Shown here piece by piece: positions 26,701 through 38,740 of a DNA stretch of 64,000 nt. How positions within the stretch are numbered: the first letter of the stretch is position 1; each line of letters starts with the position of its first letter. Below the pieces are notes generated by a model, which was not told the origin of the DNA, did not search any database, and saw nothing but the letters and a program-made list of their open reading frames with translations. A program made the translations under genes and the position numbers. Source of the stretch: Mangifera indica (lineage: Eukaryota; Streptophyta; Magnoliopsida; Sapindales; Anacardiaceae); assembly GCF_011075055.1 (NCBI RefSeq), contig NC_058156.1, forward strand, positions 5,890,001 to 5,954,000, given 5' to 3'.

Positions 26701-28300
26701 TGGAACCAAACTTTCTTCTGTTTGTAATCAATATCATCTTCATACTAACTCAAGAAGTCTATGCCCAAAATCATATCAAAGTCAAACATATCAAATATAA
26801 TTAGGTTAACTACCATCTGTTTACTCTTCAAGGTCACTTTATTAGCCAACAACATTTGATTACTAAGAATTTTGTCTCTATCAAACATTTCAATGCATAT
26901 ACTATCAAAAGATGTAGGCTCTAATCCTAGCCTTTTAATGATATCACATGTAATAAAACTATGAATACTACAAAATCAATTAACACATATAAATAACAAG
27001 AATGGAAAGTCAACTAACCCATCATAACAAATGGGCTAGCCTTAGCTTTTGCCTAAATGGTTGTAAAAACTTTAGCTAGACCTTTATTGATGATCTACTC
27101 AATAGGGGTTGACATAACTATAATGCACTCATAGGTGAAATAACCTAACTATTTACATCGATAGCACAATCTTTGCCCTATGCAATCACTTATGTGTTTG
27201 TACCTATACCTATGACAAGGAGAAGGATCATCACATCTCAATTGGTCCTCTCATCATGGTTGTTTGTCTTACTTTAGCCTCTTACTCTTCTAATTCTTCT
27301 TAGACCTTTTGGACTAGAAGTTTTTCTTGCCTTTAGAACCTCATGGCTACCACGTGGTACTGTCTACTCATACCTTTGGGCTATCTACTCATATCTTAGG
27401 ACTGAGACTACAAATCTAGATTGCTCTAACATGTCTCTCTCTGAGGCCATCCTCAATCTCATAGCCTCTAACCTCTAGGCTCTACCCAATGCCTCTGTAT
27501 AAGATCAAAAAGGTTTATCTCCTATTGGCACATCCTTTGAAATGTTTGATCTCATCCTATTGATAAAGATCTTCATCTTTCCTATGTCAGTGTTGGCCAC
27601 ACCTGGAGCATATCGTACCAATGCATTATGTCTAATGGAGAATTATCTCATGGTCATGTGCTCTTAACTTAGGTCAAAGTAATCCAATGCTTACACTCTT
27701 AAAAGTCTCTCGGAACTCGACCTAAGTCATCACATTAGTTTGACGGGCATCCCTTAACATTTACTACCATATCTTAGCATTGACCCTTAATAAATAATTG
27801 ACACAATGAAACCTTTGATAGTCTATCATCTCAAAAACTCCTATTACCTCTACTATAGCCTCAAGCTAATCCTCGATCAAAACTAACACTATCCTTACAC
27901 CATCGAGAAAATCTAGAAGCTGATGTCTACCCTTTAAGCTATATATAGGGTGAAGTTGTCCCTTATTACCATTAACAGTTGTGGTCCTTTGAACCTTTTT
28001 CTTCCTATTGGGGTGGTATATCTATAACTAGTGGGTGCTCAATGACAAGAGAGACCTCTACTAAATATGTCACATTTTTTGATACCTTATGATTCTCTTA
28101 GAAAATTTACTGAACAACTTGTTTGATCACAGAAGTATTAATATACGGCGCTACAATTATGTCAAAGGCCTATCCTTGAGTCTCTTTTTAACTATCCTCA
28201 AGGGTAAGGACATTTTGATTATTACCCATAAGCCTTCTGGATCTTTTTATCCTACAAAAGTACATATGCTTAGACATACATATACTACAACTTAAATGTA
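23771..28300 (-). pseudogene. Gypsy gag-pol pseudogene
   Basis: Minus-strand order from 28300 down: gag, then a degenerate zinc knuckle (LCYRCK*LGYF) near 27150. A protease-like stretch with MVVNLIIFDMFDFDMILG follows near 26740-26820. RT is at 26068-26310 ([32 protein letters not shown]), the classical gypsy RT block. Integrase text VIIDCLTKSVHFIPV lies near 24650-24710. A chromodomain-like tail is at 23771-24004 (RIHNMFHV, VQILDKQVKWLRNK, VLWKNHQVKEAS). Numerous stops and frameshifts are present. Tekay/Del assignment rests on the C-terminal VLWKNHQVKEA block and LTR ends. Confidence 0.85.
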
Positions 28301-28413
28301 AGTTATATTATAAATAAAGCATTCAACACATACGAACAGTCAGTGTTGGATGAAGGGCTACCAAATTACTTATGAACATATAAACACTCAACACTTTTAA
28401 GTTCCCAAAACTA

Positions 28414-28431
28414 TGCTCTGATACCAACAAA
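28414..28431 (-). other. Primer binding site of gypsy element
   Basis: Minus-strand TTGGTATCAGAGCAT directly follows the 5' LTR end. It matches the initiator methionine tRNA complement. Confidence 0.8.
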
Positions 28432-28526
28432 TGTAACACTCCTTTCCAAATACATATTTTTACCCAGAATATGGACCTAAAGAGACATGTTATTTTAAAC
28501 TTTTCTAAAATATTTGTAACAATAAT

Positions 28527-29685
28527 TAAATGCATGGTACCTATCATAAATAAAACCATAACACCAAATGAGCATTAAATAAATATTAATAAATAAATTG
28601 ATCAAATCAGTTTGTCTTTAAAAAAAATACATATCAATTCAAATACACATTCAATACATGGGTAACGTGAATATAAGTCCAGTAAAAATAATGAAGAAAT
28701 AGCCCTTTAACCTGATGCAACATCCTAAGCTGATCTACTGCTTCTATCACTGCGCCGTTGCTCAACAAATTTACTTATAAAAGAAAAAGGGAACACGATG
28801 AGTGAAATACACTCAGTAAGTAGTTAAGCACACAGCACAATATCATGTAATATTTCCCTAATGTCTCATATCTATCCATGTAATGGTGTTTTAGATGTTT
28901 TTCTGATATCTTAGGTACCCATCAGAATAACTCGACATTTTATGCCTAATCTCACCATCAATGTCATCCCTAATGACTTATATGTAATGATCTATAATAA
29001 TGTCTTAGACATCTTGTGAAAGCATGTAACATTCTTGATGTCATCTATATGGTGTATCTTGTATACATGCCAATAAGCTCAGGGTTAGGGTCACATATAT
29101 GGTTACATAAACTAATCATATTGCTTTCATTGTCACACTATGCATAACTTAATGGCATAATCACATTACACAACTCGGTGATTCATCACACTGCACATAG
29201 CTCAGTGATATGTCACATTACACATAGCTCGTTGATGAGTCCATATTACGCATAGCTTGGTGGAATACACACTACACACAACTTGGTGGTAAGTATCTCG
29301 TGGTATATTATTGGTATTTTTTAATTGGAATTGCTCCAATTGGGGTTCATAGCGTCAAACATACCCCGTAATGATTTTCATCACCAACAACCTTTGTTAG
29401 GGCCTTATCATTTGTTTCCCTTGCATTTATCCCTTGTAGGGGTAAAATAATCATTACCATAACCATATCTAAGCATCACTATCTTATATATATTCATTTT
29501 CATTTTCCCCTAATTATATATAAAGGTGTATCCCTTACATACGAAGGTATTCTCTCTCTTAGTACACAACCATGCATGAGACACCCATAAAGATATGTTT
29601 CTTCAATTCCACACAGTCGTCTATTGAGAGACACAAAGACATGCCATCAAAATTATAGAACTCTAAATTGCACATGCATTTGCCC
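28527..29685. repeat. 1159-bp repeat, copy A
   Basis: Near-identical to 29954-31112 (copy B) and exactly the same length. Both begin TAAATGCATGGTACC and end GCATTTGCCC. A few scattered substitutions separate them. Confidence 0.9.
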
Positions 29686-29953
29686 TTATTACCATTAAAT
29701 GCATGGTACCTATCATAAATAAAATTAATTCTCTCCAATATATCCTCTCCAATATAAAAAAGGGTCTTGGGGATATATATATATATATATTTATATATTT
29801 AATTCTCATTTAGATAAGGCATAAAATTAAGTATCTTTTTTACTGAAATTGTTCCCATATATTGAATTTTTTCAACATATATATTAATTTTGTTTGCTAG
29901 AAAAAACAAACGCCTTTGTCTTCAACTTAAAACATTCCAATTACGCAAATTAA
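29686..29953. repeat. Patchwork filler between repeat copies
   Basis: This 268-bp joint is assembled from copied pieces. CCCTTATTACCATTAA (29683-29698) also occurs at 27960-27975. A 31-bp piece at 29694-29724 copies 28525-28555 at the start of copy A. About 216 bp at 29738-29953 match 35221-35430, outside the gypsy element. Confidence 0.85.
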
Positions 29954-31112
29954 TAAATGCATGGTACCTATCATAAATAAAACCACAACACCAAAAGAGC
30001 ATTAAATAAATATTAATAAATAAATTGATCAAATCAGTTTGTCTTTAAAAAAAATACATATCAATTCAAATACACATTCAATACATGGGTAACCTGAATA
30101 TAAGTCCAGTAAAAATAATGAAGAAATAGCCCTTTAGCCTTATGCAACATCCTAAGCTGATCTGCTGCTTCTATCACTGCCCCGTTGCTCAACGAATTTA
30201 CCTATAAAAGAAAAAAGGAACACGATGAGTGAAATACACTCAATAAGTAGTTAAGCACATAGCACAATATCATGTAATATTTCCCTAATGTCTCATATCT
30301 ATCCATGTAATGGTGTTTTAGATGTTTTTCTGATATCTCAGGTACCCATCAAAATAACTCGACATTTTATGCCTAATCTCACCATCAGTGTCATCCCTAA
30401 TGACTTATATGTAATGATCTATAATAATGTCTTAGACGTCTTATGAAAGCATGTAACATTCTTGATGTCATTTATATGGTGTATCTTGTATACATGTCGA
30501 TAGGCTTAGGGTTGGGGTCACATATATGGTTACATAAACTAATCATATTGCTTTCATTGTCACACTATGCATAACTTAATGGCATAATCACATTACACAA
30601 CTCGGTGATTCATCACACTGCACATAGCTCAGTGATATGTCACATTACACATAGCTCGTTGATGAGTCCACATTACGCATAGCTTGGTGGAATACATACT
30701 ACACACAACTTGGTGGTAAGTATCTCATGGTATATTATTGGTATTTTTTAATTGGAATTGCTCCAATTGGGGTTCATAGCGTCAAACATACCCCGTAATG
30801 ATTTTCATCACCAACAACCTTTGTTAGGGCCTTATCATTTGTTTTCCTTGCATTTATCCCTTGTAGGGGTAAAATAATCATTACCATAACCATATCTAAG
30901 CATCACTATCTTATATACATTCATTTTCATTTTCCCCTAATTATATATAAAGGTGTATCCCTTACATATGAAGGTATTCTCTCTCTCAGTACACAACCAT
31001 GCATGAGACACCCATAAAGATATGTTTCTTCAATTCCACACAGTCGTCTATTGAGAGACACAAAGACATGCCATCAAAATTATAGAACTCTAAATTGCAC
31101 ATGCATTTGCCC
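29954..31112. repeat. 1159-bp repeat, copy B
   Basis: Second copy of 28527-29685. The sequence after its end (CAATCTCTTAAGC) continues the original LTR, so copy B's right flank is probably ancestral. Confidence 0.9.
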
Positions 31113-33404
31113 AATCTCTTAAGCACTATTGTAACCTCCGAATTGTACTACTAATTCATCAAATTACTACCATACAACCCAACTTTGCAACATAACAAAA
31201 AAATGATTGCAATACATTAATATCAAGCCATTTGTATAATAATTCAATTAACCAATCACATGTTCAACCATTCAAACCTAACCTCACTCTTTTTTTCAAT
31301 TAATCATGACACCAAATCAAGCAACATGGTCCATCATACACACCCAAGCAATCATACACATATACCTATCCAAATTCACAATTAGGTAAATAACATCTAA
31401 ATTCTTTATCTATATACCATTATCAATAATTTATTAATCATCAATTCAATTATCCATTCATCAAGTATAAGAATCAACATCCATTATCCATCATACACTA
31501 GTATCTGATTCAATTTGAACAAAAGGATTAAAAGTATAAATTGGGGTAAAAGAGACCATACTACTTACCTCTCTTCTATAGACTAAAAACGAGTCTTCAC
31601 GTGGCAAGGAGAATCCTCCAAACTTCCTATATGCTTCTTGGCTTCAAAGGCTCACACAAACCTCAAAATCTCTCTAAAATTTTCTAGGAATTCTTGAAAG
31701 GACAACCAACACGTTTAGAACCCTTTTTTATTTTGTTTTATTTTGTGATACACAGGTATGTACTATTCATACACAACTATGTCTACTGTTACTAAAAAAT
31801 GGTAGTTTTTGAAATCATTGTAAAACTGCTTGTAAAATCCATATGTATGCCCAAGGGAATTATTATCTTTTGCCTTTCTTCTTAATTAAGTTTATTGATG
31901 GTTTCCAAAGGGATGCATGTCCGTGTATGTGAGTATACATAATCGTGCATCATAGCAAAGTTCAAATTTAAGATAACATAAAAATCGTGACAAGATCAAA
32001 TATTGTCATAGTTGAGCGATACAAAACACATTGTGTACAGTGTCTACATGCCCATGTGTCACATCTAGGAGGCAAAATAAAAAAAGATGTTAATCTAATT
32101 TCTAGTATTCTTTTCACACTCTAGCCATACAGTCTAAGAGAGAAAAGAGAAAGTTGAGACTTGGGATGTCGAAAAAAACTCACTAGTCATTAGAAATCAT
32201 AACCACGTGAAGGCTAGAGTAATCTATAAAAGTCAAATAAGTTGGTCTATCTCTCTTTTGGATAATCAACATGTTTTTAAATGAATTCAGAGTTGTTGAA
32301 TAGAAACAATGATTTCTAAGAGATTTTGAGATGCCTTAAAGATTATTGAATATTCATAATGCTAAATTGGGTTGTAAATGACGTGATCATGTTGCTTGTG
32401 TGTTGATTAAAAGTTTGAGGTGAATTTATTAATGATTCAGGGTTTATGTGATGTATATATATGTTTCGTTTGATGTAAAGATGTTTAGGATGCTTAGAAA
32501 CACATATGAATGCTAATGCAAGTTAGGATTGCCAAAAATATATCAAAGATACTTAGAATCAACAGGTATGTGATCTCCATATCGCAATACATGACCATGT
32601 AGAGTATCTTACACACCCGTGTACTCTTGTATAAAATAGGAAACTTCGTGGTTTTGGCATGTTCATTTGCAAAGGCCATACACGGTCGTGTGATATGGGA
32701 CACATGATCGTGTGTGATTTTTTGAAAGTAGACACTGTGTTTAAATCGAGGAACATGAGCGTGCAACTTTGGTACGTGCCTATGTAGGCACGAAGAATCA
32801 GAAAAGACCATTTTACCTCTAAGCTAAATGCAAGAATGGGGAAGAGAAAAAAAAAAAGAGTATAAAAGACCTTAGTGAGATAAGATATACTAGTTAGAGA
32901 TAAAAGTGGTGCTCAACTACGTGGAAGATAACACAAACCTTGACCTAGTCAAATTCGGGTCAAAAATCAAGAAATTTAAAGGAAGTAGTACACACTTAAA
33001 TAGCCACCAACTAAGTGCGTAAGTGGCGAGAAACATGAAAGTAATATGGCTTGATGAGAGATAGATACTTATGAGATGCATCATAAATTCGGTGCTAAGA
33101 TGCATTAGCCACATAATTTAGATCAATTCAGGTGTGCATGGTAAGAAATTGTGGCCTTTCAATTAGTTTTTCACATGGTCGATAAGATACATCACATAAG
33201 AACCCATGGTAAGGGCTGTCCAAAGATGGTTTTTAGATAGCAGTTCCATAGCTTGCGTATTTGGTAAGGAAGGGATTGCGACGAAATTTTCCCTATATAG
33301 CCTGCCAACACAGTTGTGTAGCCCAAAATAGCATATATAAAACAATGAACATTATTAAGAAAGTAAAAGAACAAAGTACCCTGGACATACCTTCGGGTGT
33401 TACA

Positions 33405-33880
33405 TGTCACATCTTCACCACTAACACAATCTCACTATTGTTAGCCCTTACCACCTCTCTTCTATTATGTTATGAGTTGTCATCAATGACAACCTGAATT
33501 TGTAAAACCAAGGAAGAAGATAGAATGAAAGAAAATGGAAAACAGGAACAAAGGAAAAAGAGAAAGAACGTGAAACCGACAACAACTTGAAATTAGGAAG
33601 AGATGAATAAAGGGGCGAGGATGAGAGAGAAGATAAATAATTTTATGCAATTTAGATATCTAAATGTTTTTATAAATTTTTTGTTAATTTGAAGTTATAT
33701 GGTAATATGAAAAAAAATAAAATAGTAAGGATATAATAGTAATTTTACTTCATGACATAGTATTAATTTTTTTTTAATTAATAGAGTTTAATTTTGGGAA
33801 GAAAAGTGTTATATATGTCATCTAAGGGTGGAAAATTGTTTTCAGACCAAACTTTTGGTGGGAAAATTTAATGTACTTAA
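33405..33880. other. Intergenic, no gene seen
   Basis: AT- and purine-rich sequence flanking the gypsy element. No domain or repeat structure is recognised. Confidence 0.5.
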
Positions 33881-34743
33881 GGGTGTGCATGCTCTAGTTT
33901 GGTGCGATTTAAAAGTTTTTTCAAACCAAACTAAAAAAGTGGTTTAAAATTTTTCAAACCATTTTAGATTTCAAACCAAATTGAAAAAATACGATTTGGT
34001 CAGGTTTGGATTATAGTTTAAACTGTAATTATCAATATCCAATAATACACGATATGTATCTTATAATATGATACAATATAGGTGAAAAACCATACGTATC
34101 ATAAGGTGTATTAAATTAACATGATAGAATAAATGTATCTTATAATACAATACTTATTATCGATATGAAACAATACACTTTTTTAGAGAAAATGATAGTG
34201 CAGTCTAAGTGTTTATGAAATATTTTCAAATATTAAAGGTATTTGTAATAATTTGTAAAATAATAACATGTTAATACAATACATGATACAAAATGTGAAC
34301 AATTAGGTTATCAATATACTATTTAACTACCATGGTTTTAACCTTTTAAAATTATACATATATATATATAAATAAAATATAATAAAATTAATTGAATTAT
34401 AATTTTTTTAAATACAATATAAACATGTAAAACAAATATAAAATATATATATAATAGACATTTAAAGAAAATGAAAAAATAAATATGAAAAAAATAAGTT
34501 GTACACCTAATTGTTTATTAAAAAATTTTGTCAAACATAATTTTATATATATATTAAATAAATACATTTTATGGTTTAATTTAATTTGGTTTGAAAATCG
34601 TTCAAATCACAACTTAAACTAAAAAAAAATATTTGAAATTTTTTTAACACAAACCAAACTATTTTACAAACTAAATCAAATCAAACTGTAATTTTTAAAT
34701 AGTTTAGTTCGATTTTATAATTTGAATCAAATTATACACATCC
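33881..34743. repeat. Possible inverted-repeat DNA element
   Basis: Left end GGGTGTGCATG and right end (reverse complement) GGATGTGTATA are similar. The interior is rich in AAACCAAA/TTTGGTTT words of the kind found in common plant non-autonomous elements. No clear target-site duplication was found, so limits and class are tentative. Confidence 0.35.
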
Positions 34744-36572
34744 TCAAATATACCCTTTTATTTTATTAAGTAATATTAGGATAGGAGATTCAAATGCCTC
34801 TCCAAGCTTGCAGCCCTCCACGCCACTTCCGAGATCCTTACGGAAGCATGTTTGTTAGACAAGTAAGTATTATTAATTTGGATATTAATGCTTATTAATG
34901 CTTTTGACTTAGATGAGGTAGATTGGAGACTTTGAGAATTCCAATCACGAATGGAAGCCTTTTGAAATTCCAAAACTTGGGGAAATTAATAGCAAACGGC
35001 AGGAAGGAGTCTGTTTTCATATTTAGTCAGAAATAATATTAGGTGGGGCATTTGTGTTAGGTAAATATAAGTTTCCAGCATGAATTTGGTAACCTAGTCC
35101 ATCAATCGTACGTCAGACATGTTGTAATTAATACGTAAGCAATATCATTATAGACTACTTCTTTCAAACTATAATATTTATACTCATTGCAGGAAATTAA
35201 CCTCGGCATAATCATAAATTATATATCCTCTCCAATATAAAAAAGGGTCTTGGGGATATATATATATATATATATTTAATTCTCATTTAGATAAGGCATA
35301 AAATTAAGTATCTTTTTTACTGAAATTGTTCCCATATATTGATTTTTTTCAACATATATATTAATTTTGTTTGCTAGAAAAAACAGACGCCTTTGTCTTC
35401 AACTTAAAACATTCCAATTACGCAAATTAAAAATGAGACTCCCCACTATTCCATAAGAAGAATAAGTGGGTCAAAGAAATTATATATTTCAAATGAATAC
35501 TGTCTTCAATTTGACAAATACCAAAAGTTTGAAGTTATATATTTATATGTATATATATTATGGCATTCAGAAGTTCATTTTTTAATATAATACGCTGTCG
35601 GTACGACATCTAGTCTGACCATAAAATATTTAACGACTTAGTTTGTGGAAGAAATTAGTCTTAATTTTTATTTTTCTCCCTGAGACATTCAGGCAATAGC
35701 AGTTGACAACTCGACATGGACTTCCCTAAATTTTTTTTTTTTTTTTAAAAAGGTTTGATCTGTCTCGAGAAGTAAAATAATTCCAGTGCAGAGAATTATG
35801 TATCATTTATATAAATTTATCATACTATAAGAAGAGTTCATACTAATTTATCATACAAATTGATCATATATGTAGTTAAATTAGGAATAATTTCTTGCTT
35901 CACAATTGCTGTATACTATCGACGTTTAACAAACAATTATATAAATTTTGTTTGATGAAATGATTTGACCATTTTCCACTTTCATTAATAGTCTACGTTT
36001 AATAATAGTAGACGTAGACTATTTTCCATGTAAGGCTTAATGAAATAATTGATTCTCATCTACAAAGTCAATTTCTTATACATTTTTTAATAAATTTTGT
36101 TTTTTTATAAAATTACAGAAAAAAAAAACCCCTTCAAACTAGATAACAAATTATTCAAAAATTTTATTTAATAATTTTATACCTTAATTTATATTAATTT
36201 CAATTAAAAATAATAAAAAAGTATTGATGCATATATAAATAACGGTACAATAACATAATATGTTTGGAGATAAATTGTAATTTTTGAAAATATTAAGGGT
36301 TTTCATAAAATTATAAGGGGATTTTTTTAAATTTGAAAAGAGTTTGGGGGTGTTTTAAAATTTTTAAAAATTTTAATCTTTGTCTCAATAATTTCAAATT
36401 AACAATCATACCCCAATGGAACATTGCCACATTCTTTGAGAATTTTATATTTTCATGATCCTCAATGTGACTCTTGGTCATCTAGACGCAATACATTCTA
36501 CCCCCAAACAATAACGTTGTTGTTTGTGTGATCAAGGAAATAACGTAGCTTTGCATTTTCAGTGAATCTAGC
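34744..36572. other. Intergenic, no gene seen
   Basis: AT-rich, with poly-T and poly-A runs near 35730 and 36120. It contains the source of the filler sequence (35221-35430) but no recognisable gene. Confidence 0.5.
35221..35430. repeat. Donor copy of filler sequence
   Basis: Matches 29738-29953 almost base for base apart from the length of a TA run and a few substitutions. Its flanks differ from those of the other copy. Confidence 0.85.
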
Positions 36573-36752
36573 TTAAGAATAATATTACGTATATAAATAA
36601 TGAATATAAATTTAAGTATTAATAATAATATATTATCATATGATTGAATATTATTTTTATCTCTAATTCAAAATTTTTTAATAACATAATAATATATTAT
36701 TATTTATATTCAAATTTATGTGTATTATTTATACATAAAATTTTATTCTTAA
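36573..36752. repeat. Small AT-rich inverted-repeat element (MITE-like)
   Basis: Ends TTAAGAATAA and TTATTCTTAA are perfect inverts, and the arms stay complementary inward for about 80 bp. TAGC flanks both sides. The interior word ATATTATTTTTATCTCTAATT is closely repeated near 48831, which suggests a family. Confidence 0.55.
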
Positions 36753-36756
36753 TAGC

Positions 36757-38455
36757 TTGACTCTGTAAAAAGACCAGTTATTCAACAATTTTAACAAGTC
36801 ACGGTAATATCGACGTCCACTAATTTTGTTTACTTGATGGCCAGATAACTTGACTTTTTCTTTTTCATCTCTTGACTGCAAATTCTAACAGCCATTTTTT
36901 TAAATGTATAGCTCTAATTAAGTGCAAGAATATGTCATCATATACCTCACATCAGTATATATTATATTTAAGTTTATTTTTATCATAAGTTCGTATTCAA
37001 GTTTTAAGAATGTAATATTATTTATCGTTTTAAAAAAAATAAAATCAATACTATTCTCTAACATCTTACCAGTGTTGGTAGTGTAAGTCCTTGAGTTGTA
37101 ACCTTATGAATAATTCCTAGCCATAATGGTATAATTCTCATTCATCCACCAACTACATACTTATAGGAGTCAAACTTGCATAAAAGTAAAATATATAAAA
37201 GTTATATAGACAATAGTGAAATATAGAGAATCAATGTAAAATTTTAAAAATTATATTAATGTTTTATATGCACAAAACAAAAAATTTTAAAAAATTAAGG
37301 GGGTAAATTGACTCCTCTTGACCTCTTGAATCTGTCATTATTCATTTTGTATATATATAAAGGTTTCCATAAACCCTTGGCATTAATACCATATTTAAGT
37401 TACTCCACTTTTTGGGTTGACTTAAATATGTGTCTTTCAAAGTTTTAAATCACGAAATATTGAAATCAAATTAGAATATTAAAATACAAATGAAATTTGA
37501 ACACTTATGACGTACTTTTCCAAGATTTTAAATTGTCTTTGAGACGTAATTGTGGTTGTTATATGCGAGCTTGAGTTAAAGAAAAAAGATAAATATGAAC
37601 AAACGATTGACTCACAATAGAGTAAGCTTGGACAAAATGTGTGCTATTGATACATAAAATCAATTATTCTCCGAAGAGGAGTTAGACTTTGAACTTCCCT
37701 CTTGTACGTACCATGGACAAACGTGTGCTACTGATACATTAAATCAATTATTCTCAAAGTTGAGTAATTGACCATTTTTCGAATTGATGCATATAATCTT
37801 CTGATTGACTAACATGAGTGTAATCTTAGGTATGTCAAAAATCTCAGAAACACTCAAGATGTGAGAAAATGAGGTTTACCACTTTGTTTTCTATAGCCGA
37901 ATTAGGGCAAAATGAAGACCAATCATTATCATTCAACATGATCCTATGAAATGTGTTAACCATCTTGCGATGCAAACAAGGTACATCCAATCAATTTACA
38001 TGGAGAAATGGTATGACATGACTAGTCAATGGCACAAAGTTATAGAATAGTGGGTTTTCCAATTAAAGAGTCTTTATTACGAAGATCTCACAATCTACAT
38101 GTGGCACTCATCTCAACTGACAATTGATGAAATTTTCAAAATCCTCTTTGAACTTTGAAAAGCGAAGGGCACTTGTTATATAGTAGATTGATGTCCACAA
38201 AACATCTATCTAATAAACTTCTCCTAATCCAAATTAGCCCAAACAAATATAATAAATGATTAGTTGTAGTAGCATCAACCAAGCATATATCCTATACGCC
38301 AATCATCCAAAAGCATAAATAGACATGTTACTTTGAAATGATAAAATTAAATAACCGTATAAAATAGTATATCTCCTTAGTATTAAGATAATTTTCCTAT
38401 TCTTCCCTTCCAAGCCTATATGGGAAAATCATCTTTTCTTTCCCAATCAAGATCA
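36757..38455. other. Intergenic, no gene recognised
   Basis: AT-rich. A phrase of about 40 bp containing GTGTGCTA, TGATACAT and AAATCAATTATTCTC occurs twice (37638-37676 and 37718-37757). Short reading frames near 37990-38170 have no family I can name. Confidence 0.4.
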
Positions 38456-38572
38456 TGTTGTTAATATATATATTTCGTTTAAGTTCAATTAAAATAGGAA
38501 TAAATCTTAATAATCATATATGAATTAGAGATACTTATATCTTATCTTTTGAATGTGACTTTTCCTTTCTAT

Positions 38573-38631
<59 letters not shown>

Positions 38632-38740
38632 AACTAGTATAGAGGAAAAGGAGGGAGAGATGACACACATAAGAGATACTGCAACCATCCTCATTCATAT
38701 CCTTCTCAAGATATTCTTGGTTATAGCATGATCAACAACA
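38456..38740 (+). repeat. LTR-like remnant with (TA)n
   Basis: Bounded by TGTTGTTAAT and ATCAACAACA. Its composition and a TATA-rich middle ((TA)n about 38575-38626) suggest a copia LTR, followed by CT- and GA-rich leader-like sequence. There is no target duplication and no partner LTR, so this is tentative. Confidence 0.35.

Larger units (their letters stand above)
23323..33404 (-). mobile_element. Ty3/gypsy chromovirus (Tekay/Del-like), minus strand
   Basis: A minus-strand gypsy element. The 5' LTR runs from TGTAACACC at 33404 down to 28432, next to a TGGTATCAGAGC-type primer binding site. The gag-pol domains follow in order. A polypurine tract GGGAGGGGAAA precedes a second TGTAACACC at 23686, which begins the truncated 3' LTR. 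LTR ends TGTAACACC...GTGTTACA and an integrase C-terminal chromodomain-like block support a chromovirus of the Tekay/Del type. The 3' LTR is cut by the copia family X junction at 23322. Confidence 0.8.
28432..33404 (-). repeat. 5' LTR of gypsy element, enlarged by duplication
   Basis: Bounded by TGTAACACT at 28432 and GGTGTTACA at 33404, i.e. inverted LTR termini. At nearly 5 kb it is unusually long. About 1.4 kb of this is an internal duplication with filler (28527-31112). Another ~1.35 kb (about 31960-33310) has no counterpart in the 3' LTR remnant. That extra part carries several near-palindromic words of the type ACACGGTCGTGTG. Confidence 0.7.

Noticed and set aside
29221..29300. Short repeated CATAGCTCGGTG-type phrases as a CRISPR-like array
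   Set aside because: The units are irregular, unevenly spaced and part of an LTR in a plant genome. There are no cas genes and no constant repeat-spacer pattern.
28527..31112. The 1159-bp repeats as a pair of LTRs
   Set aside because: The pair lacks TG...CA ends, a primer binding site and a polypurine tract, and only 268 bp separate the copies. The boundaries fall inside a larger LTR, so a tandem duplication explains them better.
32494..33497. Cluster of overlapping short reading frames on both strands
   Set aside because: They lie inside the gypsy 5' LTR, which is non-coding apart from regulatory sequence. None has a domain.
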